DNA of 35,673 nt from Williamsia sp. 1138 (GTDB taxonomy: Bacteria > Actinomycetota > Actinomycetes > Mycobacteriales > Mycobacteriaceae), in assembly GCF_002095435.2 (NCBI RefSeq), contig NZ_MJEJ02000014.1:1-35673 (forward strand). Direction: 5' to 3'. Shown piece by piece: positions 1-9,977 of this stretch (its first letter is position 1; each line of letters starts with the position of its first letter). The notes under the pieces were generated by a model. That model was not told the origin of the DNA, searched no databases, and saw nothing but the letters and a program-made list of their open reading frames with translations. Both the position numbers and the translations under genes were made by a program.

Positions 1-3138
<3,138 letters not shown>

Positions 3139-3185
3139 CCAAAACAAGTAATGAAACTTTTGTTTCGCATCCACTGTGCAATATC

Positions 3186-3252
3186 TGAAACAACACACAA
3201 ACAACACAATGATCAGCACTAATCACTTGTGGTTTGTGTGATGGTTGTTTCA
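3186..3252 (+). other. 23S-5S spacer processing stem
   Basis: In the spacer between 23S and 5S, tgaaacaac (3186-3194) plus acacaaac (3195-3202) can pair with gtttgtgt (3232-3239) and gttgtttca (3244-3252). This gives a 17-bp stem broken by a 4-nt bulge and closed by a loop of about 29 nt. It ends a few bases before 5S. Stems in this place are normally cleavage sites for rRNA maturation nucleases; that role here is inferred from position and pairing. Confidence 0.6.
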
Positions 3253-3256
3253 TAGA

Positions 3257-3375
3257 GTTACGGCGGCTATAGCGGTGGGGAAACGCCCGGTCCCATTCCG
3301 AACCCGGAAGCTAAGCCCACCAGCGCCAATGGTACTGCACCCTAATCAGTGTGGGAGAGTAGGACACCGCCGAAC
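3257..3375 (+). rRNA. rrf: 5S ribosomal RNA
   Basis: Small rRNA of the 50S subunit. The core cgcccggtcccattccgaac (about 3286-3305) followed by ccggaagctaagcc is the standard bacterial 5S loop A-C region. The ends are set by pairing of gttacggcgg at the 5' side with ccgccgaac at the 3' side, allowing one bulged base. It lies about 118 bp after 23S and is the last rRNA of the operon; the terminator begins 11 bp later. Ends may be off by a few bases. Confidence 0.96.
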
Positions 3376-3385
3376 ACAATTTGCG

Positions 3386-3429
3386 AATACCCCGCATACA
3401 AGAACCCCGGTTCTCGTATGCGGGGTATT
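3386..3429 (+). terminator. Intrinsic terminator of the rrn operon
   Basis: A perfect 14-bp inverted repeat, aataccccgcatac (3386-3399) and gtatgcggggtatt (3416-3429), with a further inner pairing agaac/gttct, is followed at once by ttgct with a short T run. This is a classic Rho-independent terminator placed 11 bp after 5S rRNA. Confidence 0.9.
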
Positions 3430-3450
3430 TTGCTATCCCCACACCAACCG

Positions 3451-3513
3451 CCGACCGGGCCCTTTCCCACACCGACCGGGCCCTTTCTGACCTCGACCGG
3501 GCCCATACACACC
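3451..3513. repeat. 21-bp tandem repeat, block A (3 units)
   Basis: Three adjoining 21-bp units start at 3451, 3472 and 3493. Each begins with [ct]cgaccgggccc; units 1 and 2 share 15-16 leading bases and the third diverges at its end. Read on the minus strand the unit core is aaagggcccggtcg, which matches 12 of 14 bases of the block B core on the plus strand. No ribosome-binding site or credible gene covers it. A neighbouring open frame reads as heptapeptide repeats only because 21 is divisible by 3. Confidence 0.85.
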
Positions 3514-3540
3514 GGCGATCGGCAGACGCCCGAACCGGCC

Positions 3541-3624
3541 GGCACGCTCGACAACCAAAAGGGCACGCTCGACAACCACAAGGGCACGCTCGACGTTCGG
3601 AAGAGCCCGCTCGGATGTAGGCCC
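3541..3624. repeat. 21-bp tandem repeat, block B (4 units)
   Basis: Units start at 3541, 3562, 3583 and, degenerate, 3604. The first two differ at a single place (ggcacgctcgacaaccaaaag and then ...caccacaag-like ending), the third changes after ggcacgctcgac, and the fourth keeps only agcccgctcgg. The core aaagggcacgctcg is an inverted relative of block A, 27 bp away. The two blocks could pair imperfectly in RNA or as a cruciform. Function unknown. Confidence 0.85.
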
Positions 3625-3714
3625 CTCATTCGTGACGTGAGGTCCTAGAGTGCGTTGTGGGGGTCTTTGCCGTCTGACCTGCCACTATGCGTGCATGTTT
3701 GCTTAGATGACACC

Positions 3715-5106
3715 ATGTCACTGTTTGCGGGGCCATCGTTGGTGGAGTCATATCTCGAACAGATCCACAACAGCTGCTTGGTGGGCGGTGAGGGCGCTCT
3801 CGCGGACTACATACCCGAACTTGCCGGGGTCGACCCAACCGGTTTCGGCCTGTCACTCGCACTGCACGACGGGTATGTGTATTCGATCGCCGATGCTGAT
3901 ATCGGATTCACCATCCAGTCGGTGTCCAAACCATTGACGTACGCACTCGCACTGACACACAAGGGTTTCGACGCCGTCGATGAACGAATCGGTGTGGAGC
4001 CATCGGGTGAGGCGTTCAACGAGATCAGTGTCGATTCCAAGCGACGCCCGCGTAATCCGATGATCAATGCCGGCGCAATTCTCTCGGCCTCCTTGCTTCT
4101 GGAAGTCGAGCCCGACGTGGATACGGCGTTTGGCGAGCTGGTCGACTTCTATTCTGCATGTGCGGGACGCAAGCTCGTCCTGGACGAGGACGTGTACCGG
4201 TCCGAGATGAAGAGCGGCGCACGTAACCGCGCGATCGCATACATGCTTCAGAGTTTTGGTGTTCTTCACGCGGAACCGGAACACGCGATTGATCTCTACT
4301 TCCGCCAATGCTCGGTGGTGGTCACGACGGACGATCTGGCCGTGATCGGTGGAACCCTGGCCAATGGCGGCGTGAATCCGAGGACCGGCCGTCGCGCCGT
4401 GTCCCAGTCCGTCGTTCAGCGTGTGTTGAGCGTGATGACCACCTGCGGTATGTACGACGGAGCGGGAGACTGGGTGACCACCGTCGGGCTTCCTGCCAAA
4501 AGCGGGGTCGGCGGCGGAATCATGGCTGTGCTGCCCGGTCAGCTCGGGATCGGTGTGTATTCGCCGTTGCTGGACGAACACGGCAACAGTGTGCGGGGCG
4601 TCAAGGCGTGTAAGCGTCTATCGTCGGATCTGGGTCTGCACATGTTCAACGTTGCCCGGGAAAGCCGCGTCACCGTCAGGGGTTTCTACAGCGCCCATGA
4701 ACTGCACATCACCACGGACCGTAGTGACTCCGAACGCCGTTATCTACACGGCAAGCATGATCGGATCAGGATCTACGAACTGCAAGGTGATCTGACGTTC
4801 TCGGGAACCGAAAGTGTGTTGCGTCGGCTGCGGTCGTCGGCCACCGAGTTCGAAGTCGCCATCTTGGACCTGAGCCGCGTCGACCATGTGGACGAGGTGT
4901 CTCGGTCGATGTTCGTCGGCGCGAGTCAGAACCTCCGGGGATTGCAGCGCAGCGCTGTCATCGTCGATCCCGATGGAGTGGTGATCAAGAGACACAGCCA
5001 CGCGTCCGAGCCGGCACGCGGTGCGCAATTCGTGGTGACGACCATGCACGAGGCGCTCACCCGCGCCGAGGATTTCTTGCTGAAGTTGGCGGTCGAAGAG
5101 GGTTAG
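3715..5106 (+). CDS. glsA: Glutaminase A with C-terminal STAS domain
   Basis: Hydrolyses L-glutamine to glutamate and ammonia in the cytoplasm. Residues about 20-310 form the serine-dependent, beta-lactamase-fold glutaminase domain: the S-x-x-K motif is S69-V-S-K72 in the stretch IQSVSK, followed by NPMINAGAI (114-122), YDGAGDW, and PAKSGVGGGI with the conserved K-S-G. Residues about 340-455 look like a STAS domain (sulfate transporter/anti-sigma antagonist type), with the hydrophobic strand VAILDLSRVDHVDEVS typical of that fold. The ATG at 3715 was chosen over a TTG at 3655 because the extra 20 residues do not resemble the family. The single-domain enzyme is about 310 residues, so the 463-residue length reflects the fusion. 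STAS fusions occur in other actinobacterial glutaminases; the ligand or partner is not known. The 3' end overlaps the convergent NUDIX gene by 4 bp. Confidence 0.93.
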   Translation: MSLFAGPSLVESYLEQIHNSCLVGGEGALADYIPELAGVDPTGFGLSLALHDGYVYSIADADIGFTIQSVSKPLTYALALTHKGFDAVDERIGVEPSGEAFNEISVDSKRRPRNPMINAGAILSASLLLEVEPDVDTAFGELVDFYSACAGRKLVLDEDVYRSEMKSGARNRAIAYMLQSFGVLHAEPEHAIDLYFRQCSVVVTTDDLAVIGGTLANGGVNPRTGRRAVSQSVVQRVLSVMTTCGMYDGAGDWVTTVGLPAKSGVGGGIMAVLPGQLGIGVYSPLLDEHGNSVRGVKACKRLSSDLGLHMFNVARESRVTVRGFYSAHELHITTDRSDSERRYLHGKHDRIRIYELQGDLTFSGTESVLRRLRSSATEFEVAILDLSRVDHVDEVSRSMFVGASQNLRGLQRSAVIVDPDGVVIKRHSHASEPARGAQFVVTTMHEALTRAEDFLLKLAVEEG

Positions 5107-5648
5107 GCCGTGGTCGTCGTATCGTGCGTGATCAGCAATGCCAGCGCAGCCAGGGTCTGCGCATCACAGATCACACCTGAGGAGACGGCTGCCCAGACCT
5201 CGTCGATCGGCCACCATCGTGCGTCCATGTCCTGTTCCTCGTGTTCGCGTGCCGGGTTCCCCGCACTGAGGCCCTCGGCGAGGAAGACCGCCTGTCGTTG
5301 ACTGCTGAAACCCGGTGCCACATCGACAGATCCGATCTGCGTCAACGCCTCGGCCCGGAGTCCGGTCTCCTCGGCGAGCTCCCTCTCTGCGAGTTCTTCC
5401 GGAGGCAGACTCTGCCGGTCGGGGGCTGTTCCTGCGGGCAGCTCCCAGCGCCGGGCGCCCACCGCATATCGGAACTGTTCGACCAGATACAGCCGGCCGT
5501 CGTCGCGCGGGATGACGATCACGCCGGAGGGCTTGTCTATGACGCTGTAGATACCCGGGCTGCCATCGGCGCGAACGATCTGGTCCTCACGCAGCGACAG
5601 CCAGGGATTGGCATAGATCTCGGTTGAGGACACTCGCTTGATCGACAC
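5103..5648 (-). CDS. NUDIX hydrolase, ADP-ribose pyrophosphatase type
   Basis: Predicted to cleave ADP-ribose or a similar nucleoside diphosphate derivative, releasing AMP. The NUDIX signature is present: a Gly in ELPAGT followed by the helix [11 protein letters not shown], matching REUxEExGU. Upstream strands ([22 protein letters not shown]) and the E-Q-F-R motif before the box are typical of the ADP-ribose pyrophosphatase subgroup. I chose GTG at 5648, which gives a 181-residue protein starting VSIKRVSS, because a -10 hexamer TATTCT lies six bases upstream of it; a GTG at 5672 would add eight residues that look unconserved. The gene converges on glsA with a 4-bp overlap and diverges from nucS. 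Substrate cannot be read from sequence alone. Confidence 0.88.
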   Translation of the reverse strand: MSIKRVSSTEIYANPWLSLREDQIVRADGSPGIYSVIDKPSGVIVIPRDDGRLYLVEQFRYAVGARRWELPAGTAPDRQSLPPEELAERELAEETGLRAEALTQIGSVDVAPGFSSQRQAVFLAEGLSAGNPAREHEEQDMDARWWPIDEVWAAVSSGVICDAQTLAALALLITHDTTTTA

Positions 5649-5654
5649 CACACC

Positions 5655-5660
5655 AGAATA
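5655..5660 (-). promoter_or_regulatory. -10 hexamer TATTCT for NUDIX gene
   Basis: TATTCT on the minus strand ends six bases before the GTG at 5648, so transcription would begin at or next to the start codon (leaderless mRNA). Sequence-based inference. Confidence 0.5.
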
Positions 5661-5707
5661 TGGCGGGCGCACGGCACGGGGATCGCGGGAGTCCGGCCCC
5701 GCGCGCC

Positions 5708-5713
5708 TAAGGT
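5708..5713 (+). promoter_or_regulatory. -10 hexamer TAAGGT for nucS
   Basis: TAAGGT is followed by seven bases and then GTG at 5721, the spacing expected for a leaderless transcript. It overlaps the alternative GTG at 5712, which makes that earlier start unlikely. Confidence 0.6.
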
Positions 5714-5720
5714 GGACGTC

Positions 5721-6401
5721 GTGCGTCTAGTCATTGCCGAGTGCCAGGTCGACTATGTGGGTCGACTCACCGCCCACCTTCCCCGAGCCCGTCGTCTCCT
5801 GTTGATCAAGTCCGACGGTTCGGTGAGCGTGCATGCCGACGATCGTGCCTACAAGCCGCTGAACTGGATGAGTCCGCCGTGTTGGCTGGTGGAGACCGAG
5901 CCGGACACCCCTGATGCTCCCCAGCTCTGGATTGTCACGAACAAGGCAGGCGAGGAGCTTCAGATCACCATCTTCGGTGTGGAGCACGATTCGAGTCACG
6001 AGCTCGGCCTTGATCCTGGACTGATCAAGGACGGCGTCGAAGCGCATCTGCAGGAATTGCTGGCCGAGCACGTCGAGACTCTCGGTAGCGGCTACTCACT
6101 CGTCAGACGCGAGTACATGACCGCCATCGGACCGGTGGACCTGTTGTGCCGGGATGCCGATGGCGTCTCGGTCGCAGTGGAGATCAAACGCCGCGGTGAG
6201 ATCGACGGCGTCGAACAGCTGACGCGTTACCTCGAACTGATGAATCGCGACCCCTTGCTGGCGCCGGTCCATGGGGTGTTCGCGGCGCAGCAGATCAAGC
6301 CGCAAGCGAAAACACTGGCCAATGATCGAGGAATTCGTTGCGTGACACTCGATTACGACAAGCTCCGGGGAACCGAGAGCACCGAGTTCAAGCTCTTCTA
6401 G
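5721..6401 (+). CDS. nucS: Endonuclease NucS (EndoMS), mismatch repair
   Basis: Mismatch-specific endonuclease that replaces MutS/MutL in most Actinobacteria: it cuts both strands at certain mismatches and keeps the mutation rate low. The protein is nearly collinear with M. tuberculosis Rv1321: N-terminal [19 protein letters not shown] and [16 protein letters not shown] form the DNA-binding half. The C-terminal RecB-like nuclease has the metal-binding pattern D (in GPVDLLCRD), then E-I-K (in VAVEIKRRG), then Q-LTRYLEL. It ends in a short hydrophobic tail (EFKLF) of the kind proposed to touch the beta sliding clamp. I start it at GTG 5721 (VRLVIAEC) because of the TAAGGT hexamer seven bases before; a GTG at 5712 is the alternative. 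The small zinc-ribbon-like gene follows after 16 bp. Confidence 0.97.
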   Translation: MRLVIAECQVDYVGRLTAHLPRARRLLLIKSDGSVSVHADDRAYKPLNWMSPPCWLVETEPDTPDAPQLWIVTNKAGEELQITIFGVEHDSSHELGLDPGLIKDGVEAHLQELLAEHVETLGSGYSLVRREYMTAIGPVDLLCRDADGVSVAVEIKRRGEIDGVEQLTRYLELMNRDPLLAPVHGVFAAQQIKPQAKTLANDRGIRCVTLDYDKLRGTESTEFKLF

Positions 6402-6417
6402 GACCAAGAGAACAACC

Positions 6418-6660
6418 GTGGAGATCATCGAGTCGGGACCGGACGGGTACGACCACTATGTCCGGCCGATCAGCGGTCAAAGCGCGGTCAAAGAGTATCG
6501 ATGCCCCGGCTGCAATCAGGTGATCTTCGCCCGTACGCCACACGTGGTCGTCTGGCCCGCCGACGATTACGGTGGTGGGAGCCTCGTCGCCGAGCGCAGG
6601 CACTGGCACACCGGTTGCTGGCGTCGCCGGAAGAACATCGCTAGCGGTAAGAAGCGCTGA
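6418..6660 (+). CDS. Small conserved zinc-ribbon-like protein
   Basis: An 80-residue protein of unknown function, in the place of M. tuberculosis Rv1322 after nucS. It has C-P-G-C (CPGCNQVI, residues about 29-36) and further on H-W-H-x-x-C (RRHWHTGCW), which together could bind one zinc ion; the tail is basic (WRRRKNIASGKKR). Start is GTG at 6418, 16 bp after the nucS stop, so it is probably transcribed with nucS. Its last 20 bp overlap the end of the convergent DivIVA-like gene. Zinc binding is inferred from the Cys/His pattern only. A nucleic-acid contact is possible from the basic tail but not shown. Confidence 0.8.
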   Translation: MEIIESGPDGYDHYVRPISGQSAVKEYRCPGCNQVIFARTPHVVVWPADDYGGGSLVAERRHWHTGCWRRRKNIASGKKR

Positions 6661-7678
6661 TCTCCTCTGGAGCGTCGTCCACATCGGCTTCGGCGTCTGC
6701 AGGGCTCGCGGCGGTCGAGGGGTCGGCATCGTCCTCGGAGTGGTCCGAAGTTGCCTGGGACCCGGACTTGTCCAGCAGCGCGTTGTCGGAGAGTTCCTTG
6801 TTCAGAAGGCCCGTGGTGTCGGGATCGAGGAGATCCGACTCGGACTCGGACTCGGCGAGAAGTTGTGGAACCTCGTCCAGCTGACTGCGAATCTCGCTGA
6901 GCTGTGCCAACATCCTGCTGCGCAGCACCCGGATCTGCTCGGTGAGCTCCTGTGCGCGCGTGAGTCGTTCGGTCGCAGCCGATGCGGCGCGTTGTCGTGT
7001 GCTCTCCGCCTCCGCCCGTGCGGTGTCGAGACGTTCCTTGGCCTCGGCCTTGCTGTTGCGGTCGAGCTCTTTCGCCTGCTCGAGAGCCTCTGAGCGCCGA
7101 GCGGCCATCGTCAGGTCGAAATCTTCCTGAATCCGTTCCCGGTTGCTCTGGGCCCGGGCATCGAGTTCTTCGGCCTGCGCGGTGGCCTCGGCGATGATGC
7201 GCTTGGCCTGTTCGTGAGCAGCGCTCATGGTGGCTTCGTGCTCGGATTCCATCGCCTCACGCCGCCGCGCCATCTCCTCGCGTTGGCGAGCGATCTCGTC
7301 ACGGTGCTCCTGTGCCTCCTGCCGCGCGATCGACAGTGTCTCTGCGGCTTCGGCTTCCGAGCGGGCGCGAATTTCTGATGCCTCGTCGGAGGCCAGCCGG
7401 AGCATGCTTGACACCCGCTCGCTCATGCCCTGCACCGTGGTCGGCGGGACGGAGAGTTTGTTGACCTCGCGGCGCAGCTCGTCGATGTCGTCACGGGCGA
7501 TCTCGAGATTGTCGGCGAGCTCACGCGCGTTGGCGGTGGCGGCGTCCCGATCTGCCGCGATGACCCGCATCTCGGCATCGAAACGCCGGAAGAAGTCATT
7601 GACCTGGTCACGGTCGTATCCGCGCATGACAGTGGCAAACGGCAAGCCGGAAGCAGAGGTGGCCTCGTGGTTTGGCAT
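6641..7678 (-). CDS. DivIVA-domain coiled-coil protein
   Basis: A 345-residue cytoplasmic protein with an N-terminal DivIVA-like segment: FATVMRGYDRDQVNDFF (about 14-30) matches the DivIVA start, where G-Y-x-x-x-x-V-D-x-F is typical. Residues about 40-265 form a long, highly charged Ala/Glu/Arg heptad coiled coil. The end (about 290-345) is acidic and low in complexity. Proteins of this build organise the pole, septum or tip growth in actinomycetes (Wag31, SepIVA, FilP/Scy types); which one it corresponds to I cannot say. It is shorter in its conserved part and more Ala-rich than Wag31. A consensus TAAAAT lies seven bases before the ATG, so the mRNA is probably leaderless. It converges on the zinc-ribbon-like gene with a 20-bp overlap. 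Confidence 0.82.
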   Translation of the reverse strand: MPNHEATSASGLPFATVMRGYDRDQVNDFFRRFDAEMRVIAADRDAATANARELADNLEIARDDIDELRREVNKLSVPPTTVQGMSERVSSMLRLASDEASEIRARSEAEAAETLSIARQEAQEHRDEIARQREEMARRREAMESEHEATMSAAHEQAKRIIAEATAQAEELDARAQSNRERIQEDFDLTMAARRSEALEQAKELDRNSKAEAKERLDTARAEAESTRQRAASAATERLTRAQELTEQIRVLRSRMLAQLSEIRSQLDEVPQLLAESESESDLLDPDTTGLLNKELSDNALLDKSGSQATSDHSEDDADPSTAASPADAEADVDDAPEEISASYR

Positions 7679-7685
7679 GGTCGCG

Positions 7686-7691
7686 ATTTTA
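7686..7691 (-). promoter_or_regulatory. -10 hexamer TAAAAT for DivIVA-like gene
   Basis: TAAAAT on the minus strand, then CGCGACC, then the ATG at 7678. It is the best -10 match in the window and has leaderless spacing. Confidence 0.65.
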
Positions 7692-7805
7692 CGCTGCTGC
7701 AGCGGCCATACCTGCCGCGACGGACCGACGTCTGCGATGAGTTACCGTGCTGCAACCATCACACGTGAGCGAGTGACCCTGGGGGTCCGCTCCGCTGCCG
7801 GGTAC

Positions 7806-8288
7806 TCAGTGGGGGTCAGCGGCAGGCTCGACCAGTTCGAGCAGAACGCCGCCGGCATCCTTCGGGTGGATGAAGTTGATGCGGGAGTTCGCGGTACCGC
7901 GGCGAGGGGCGTCGTAGAGCACCCGGATGCCGTTCGCGACCAGGCGGCGGGTGACCTCTTCGACGTCGGTGACCCGCACGGCCATCTGTTGCAGGCCGGG
8001 GCCGTTGCGGTCGATGAACTTCGCGATCGTGGAGGTCTCGTCGATAGGGGAGAGCAACTGGATCAGCGCGTGCGTCTTCTCGGCGCCCTCGGGGCCGACC
8101 ATGGCCTCCACGACGCCCTGCGCCTCGTTGGTCTCCTGATGCAGGGTGACCAGACCGAGGTTGTCGAGGTACCAGGCCTTCGCGGCGTCGAGGTCGGGCA
8201 CGGCGATGCCCACGTGATCGATTGCGGTGACCAGATCGCCGATGGCGCTCAGCGTCGCTGACTGGGGGTTCTGTTCAGAGGCACTCAT
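7806..8288 (-). CDS. mce: Methylmalonyl-CoA epimerase-like VOC protein
   Basis: Expected to interconvert (R)- and (S)-methylmalonyl-CoA in propionate and odd-chain fatty acid metabolism. The 160-residue protein has two VOC (glyoxalase-fold) repeats: [19 protein letters not shown] (22-40) with metal ligand H25, and [17 protein letters not shown] (96-112), ending in [10 protein letters not shown] with the conserved Glu. Position matches Rv1322A next to fadA4. Oddity: the second repeat reads G-L-Q-Q where well-studied epimerases have G-[IL]-H-H, so one usual metal-binding His is replaced by Gln. Either Gln serves as ligand or the reaction differs. The gene diverges from fadA4; a TACCTT hexamer sits six bases before the ATG. 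Confidence 0.85.
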   Translation of the reverse strand: MSASEQNPQSATLSAIGDLVTAIDHVGIAVPDLDAAKAWYLDNLGLVTLHQETNEAQGVVEAMVGPEGAEKTHALIQLLSPIDETSTIAKFIDRNGPGLQQMAVRVTDVEEVTRRLVANGIRVLYDAPRRGTANSRINFIHPKDAGGVLLELVEPAADPH

Positions 8289-8294
8289 GGTCTA

Positions 8295-8300
8295 AAGGTA
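8295..8300 (-). promoter_or_regulatory. -10 hexamer TACCTT for epimerase gene
   Basis: TACCTT on the minus strand ends six bases before the ATG at 8288, consistent with a leaderless transcript. Confidence 0.5.
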
Positions 8301-8336
8301 GCGTCGGGGGCGGCCATTACACCATTCAGCCACTGG

Positions 8337-8357
8337 CCGGGAGACTTTTGCTCCCGG
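8337..8357 (+). promoter_or_regulatory. Hairpin in fadA4 leader
   Basis: ccgggag (8337-8343) and ctcccgg (8351-8357) pair around a 7-nt loop, extendable by G-T pairs. It lies in the 113-bp divergent region between the epimerase gene and fadA4, about 45 bp before the fadA4 ATG. It could be an operator or an mRNA leader structure; no known motif is recognised. Confidence 0.35.
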
Positions 8358-8401
8358 TTGCCGGATCACCCCGGCGGTTTTGTCGAGAGAGGTCAGAAGA
8401 G

Positions 8402-9589
8402 ATGTCGACGTCGGTAATCGTGTCGGGAGCGCGCACCCCCATCGGGAGATTGATGGGCTCGCTCAAGGATTTCAGCGCTGTGGACCTGGGCGCGATCGCC
8501 ATCCGCGGGGCACTCGAGAAGGGGAACGTTCCCGCCTCTGAGGTCGAGTACGTGATCATGGGTCAGGTGCTGGGCGCGGGCGCCGGGCAGATGCCCGCGA
8601 AGCAGACGGCAGTCAAGGCCGGAATCGGCTGGGACGTGCCGGCTCTCACCATCAACAAGATGTGTCTGTCGGGGATCGACGCGATCGCGCTGGCCGACCA
8701 GCTCATCCGCGCGGGCGAGTTCGAGTGCGTTGTGGCCGGTGGCCAGGAGTCGATGACCCAGGCCCCGCATATTCTCCCGGGCAGCCGTGGCGGTTTCAAA
8801 TACGGCAACACCGAGCTGGTCGATCACATGGCTTTCGACGGACTGCACGATCCGTTCACCGACCAGGCCATGGGAGCCCTCACCGAGCAGCAGAACGACG
8901 TCGAGAAGTTCACCCGCGCCCAGCAGGACGAGTTCGCTGCCCAGTCGCACCAGCGTGCTGCGACTGCATGGAAGAACGGCGTGTTCGCTGACGAGGTCGT
9001 ACCCGTGAGCATCCCCCAGCGCAAGGGTGACCCGATCGAGTTCTCCGAGGACGAAGGCATCCGGGCTGACACCACCGCTGATTCACTCGGTCGCCTGCGG
9101 CCCGCGTTCCGTAAGGACGGCACGATCACCGCGGGTAACTCCTCGCAGATCTCCGACGGCGCAGCCGCGGTCATCGTGATGAGCAAGTCGAAGGCCGAGG
9201 CCCTCGGACTCGAGTGGCTGGCCGAGATCGGTCCGCACGGCGTCGTCGCCGGACCCGACTCCACACTTCAGCATCAACCGGCCAACGCCATCCGCAAGGC
9301 CTGCGGGCGTGCGGGCATCGACCCCAAGGATCTCGATCTCCTCGAGATCAACGAGGCCTTCGCAGCGGTCGGTCTGTCTTCCGCCGCCGAGCTCGGTGTC
9401 GACGAGAGCAAGGTCAACGTGAACGGCGGCGCGATCGCGGTCGGCCATCCGATCGGCGTGTCCGGTGCGCGGATCACGCTGCACCTCGCACTGGAACTGG
9501 CCAGGCGGGGCGGTGGCACAGGTGCCGCAGCGCTGTGTGGCGCCGGCGGACAGGGCGATGCCCTCATCATCACGGTGCCTGCGAAATGA
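8402..9589 (+). CDS. fadA4: Acetyl-CoA C-acetyltransferase (thiolase)
   Basis: Condenses or cleaves acetyl-CoA/acetoacetyl-CoA in fatty acid and ketone body metabolism. All thiolase II signatures are present in 395 residues: the acyl-accepting cysteine C88 in [10 protein letters not shown], the His in [19 protein letters not shown], and the second Cys in CGAGGQGDA near the C-terminus. Start at ATG 8402 ([15 protein letters not shown]) fits the family and is preceded by an agag-rich purine stretch; an upstream start at 8348 would add 18 unrelated residues. The stop overlaps the ATG of the DUF3817 gene (ATGA), so the two are translationally coupled. Position matches Rv1323. The neighbouring epimerase suggests shared acyl-CoA metabolism. 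Confidence 0.96.
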   Translation: MSTSVIVSGARTPIGRLMGSLKDFSAVDLGAIAIRGALEKGNVPASEVEYVIMGQVLGAGAGQMPAKQTAVKAGIGWDVPALTINKMCLSGIDAIALADQLIRAGEFECVVAGGQESMTQAPHILPGSRGGFKYGNTELVDHMAFDGLHDPFTDQAMGALTEQQNDVEKFTRAQQDEFAAQSHQRAATAWKNGVFADEVVPVSIPQRKGDPIEFSEDEGIRADTTADSLGRLRPAFRKDGTITAGNSSQISDGAAAVIVMSKSKAEALGLEWLAEIGPHGVVAGPDSTLQHQPANAIRKACGRAGIDPKDLDLLEINEAFAAVGLSSAAELGVDESKVNVNGGAIAVGHPIGVSGARITLHLALELARRGGGTGAAALCGAGGQGDALIITVPAK

Positions 9590-9939
9590 GTGCGCCGGCA
9601 ACAGCGCTGCTGTTTCGTATCGTCGCCATCGCCGAGGCCGTGACCTGGCTGGCGCTGCTGATCGCGATGTTCTTCAAATGGGTACTGGGCCATGAGGAGG
9701 CCGTTGCCGTACCGGGCATGGTGCACGGCATCGTGTTCGTCGTCTATCTCGTCGTGACCGTGTACACCGCGCTCCGGTTGCGGTGGAATGCCACCTCGTC
9801 AAAGCAGATGCTCACCATCACCGCTGTCGCGTTGGTCGCCAGCATCCCGCCCTTCGGAACCCTCGTGTTCGAGTGGTGGGCGCAGCGCAACGGGCATCTC
9901 ACCGACGCAGGCCGTACAACCAAGGCTGCCGCCTCCTGA
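9586..9939 (+). CDS. DUF3817 family membrane protein
   Basis: A 117-residue protein with three hydrophobic segments predicted to span the membrane: roughly 7-30 ([20 protein letters not shown]), 42-62 ([17 protein letters not shown]) and 77-97. The pattern of Glu in the first helix, G-x-x-H-G in the middle and a final FxxW (VFEWW) is that of the DUF3817/YdzA family, whose function is unknown. The ATG overlaps the thiolase stop by the tetranucleotide ATGA, so it is read from the same mRNA. A second member of the family is encoded at 29769-30128. Confidence 0.85.
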   Translation: MSAPATALLFRIVAIAEAVTWLALLIAMFFKWVLGHEEAVAVPGMVHGIVFVVYLVVTVYTALRLRWNATSSKQMLTITAVALVASIPPFGTLVFEWWAQRNGHLTDAGRTTKAAAS

Positions 9940-9977
9940 CAACAATCCCGGTCGCCGCCACCCATCTGCACCCCAGG

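Larger units (their letters stand above)
3376..3714. other. Non-coding region between 5S rRNA and glsA
   Basis: This 339-bp gap contains the rrn terminator (3386-3429), the two 21-bp repeat blocks (3451-3513 and 3541-3624) and about 90 bp of upstream sequence for the glutaminase gene. The hexamer ttagat at 3703-3708 ends six bases before the glsA ATG and is a weak -10 candidate. I see no gene on either strand. Confidence 0.7.

Noticed and set aside
3451-3624. CRISPR array
   Set aside because: Units directly adjoin each other with no unique spacers, are only 21 bp, and no cas genes are nearby.
3349-3648. Open frames with heptapeptide repeats (GTLDNQK, TGPFPTP)
   Set aside because: They start inside 5S rRNA, cross the rrn terminator, and lack a ribosome-binding site; the 21-bp period of the repeats makes every frame look repetitive.
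7227-8261. 344-codon plus-strand open frame
   Set aside because: It runs antisense across the DivIVA-like and epimerase genes and is Ser/Arg-rich, as GC-rich shadow frames are.
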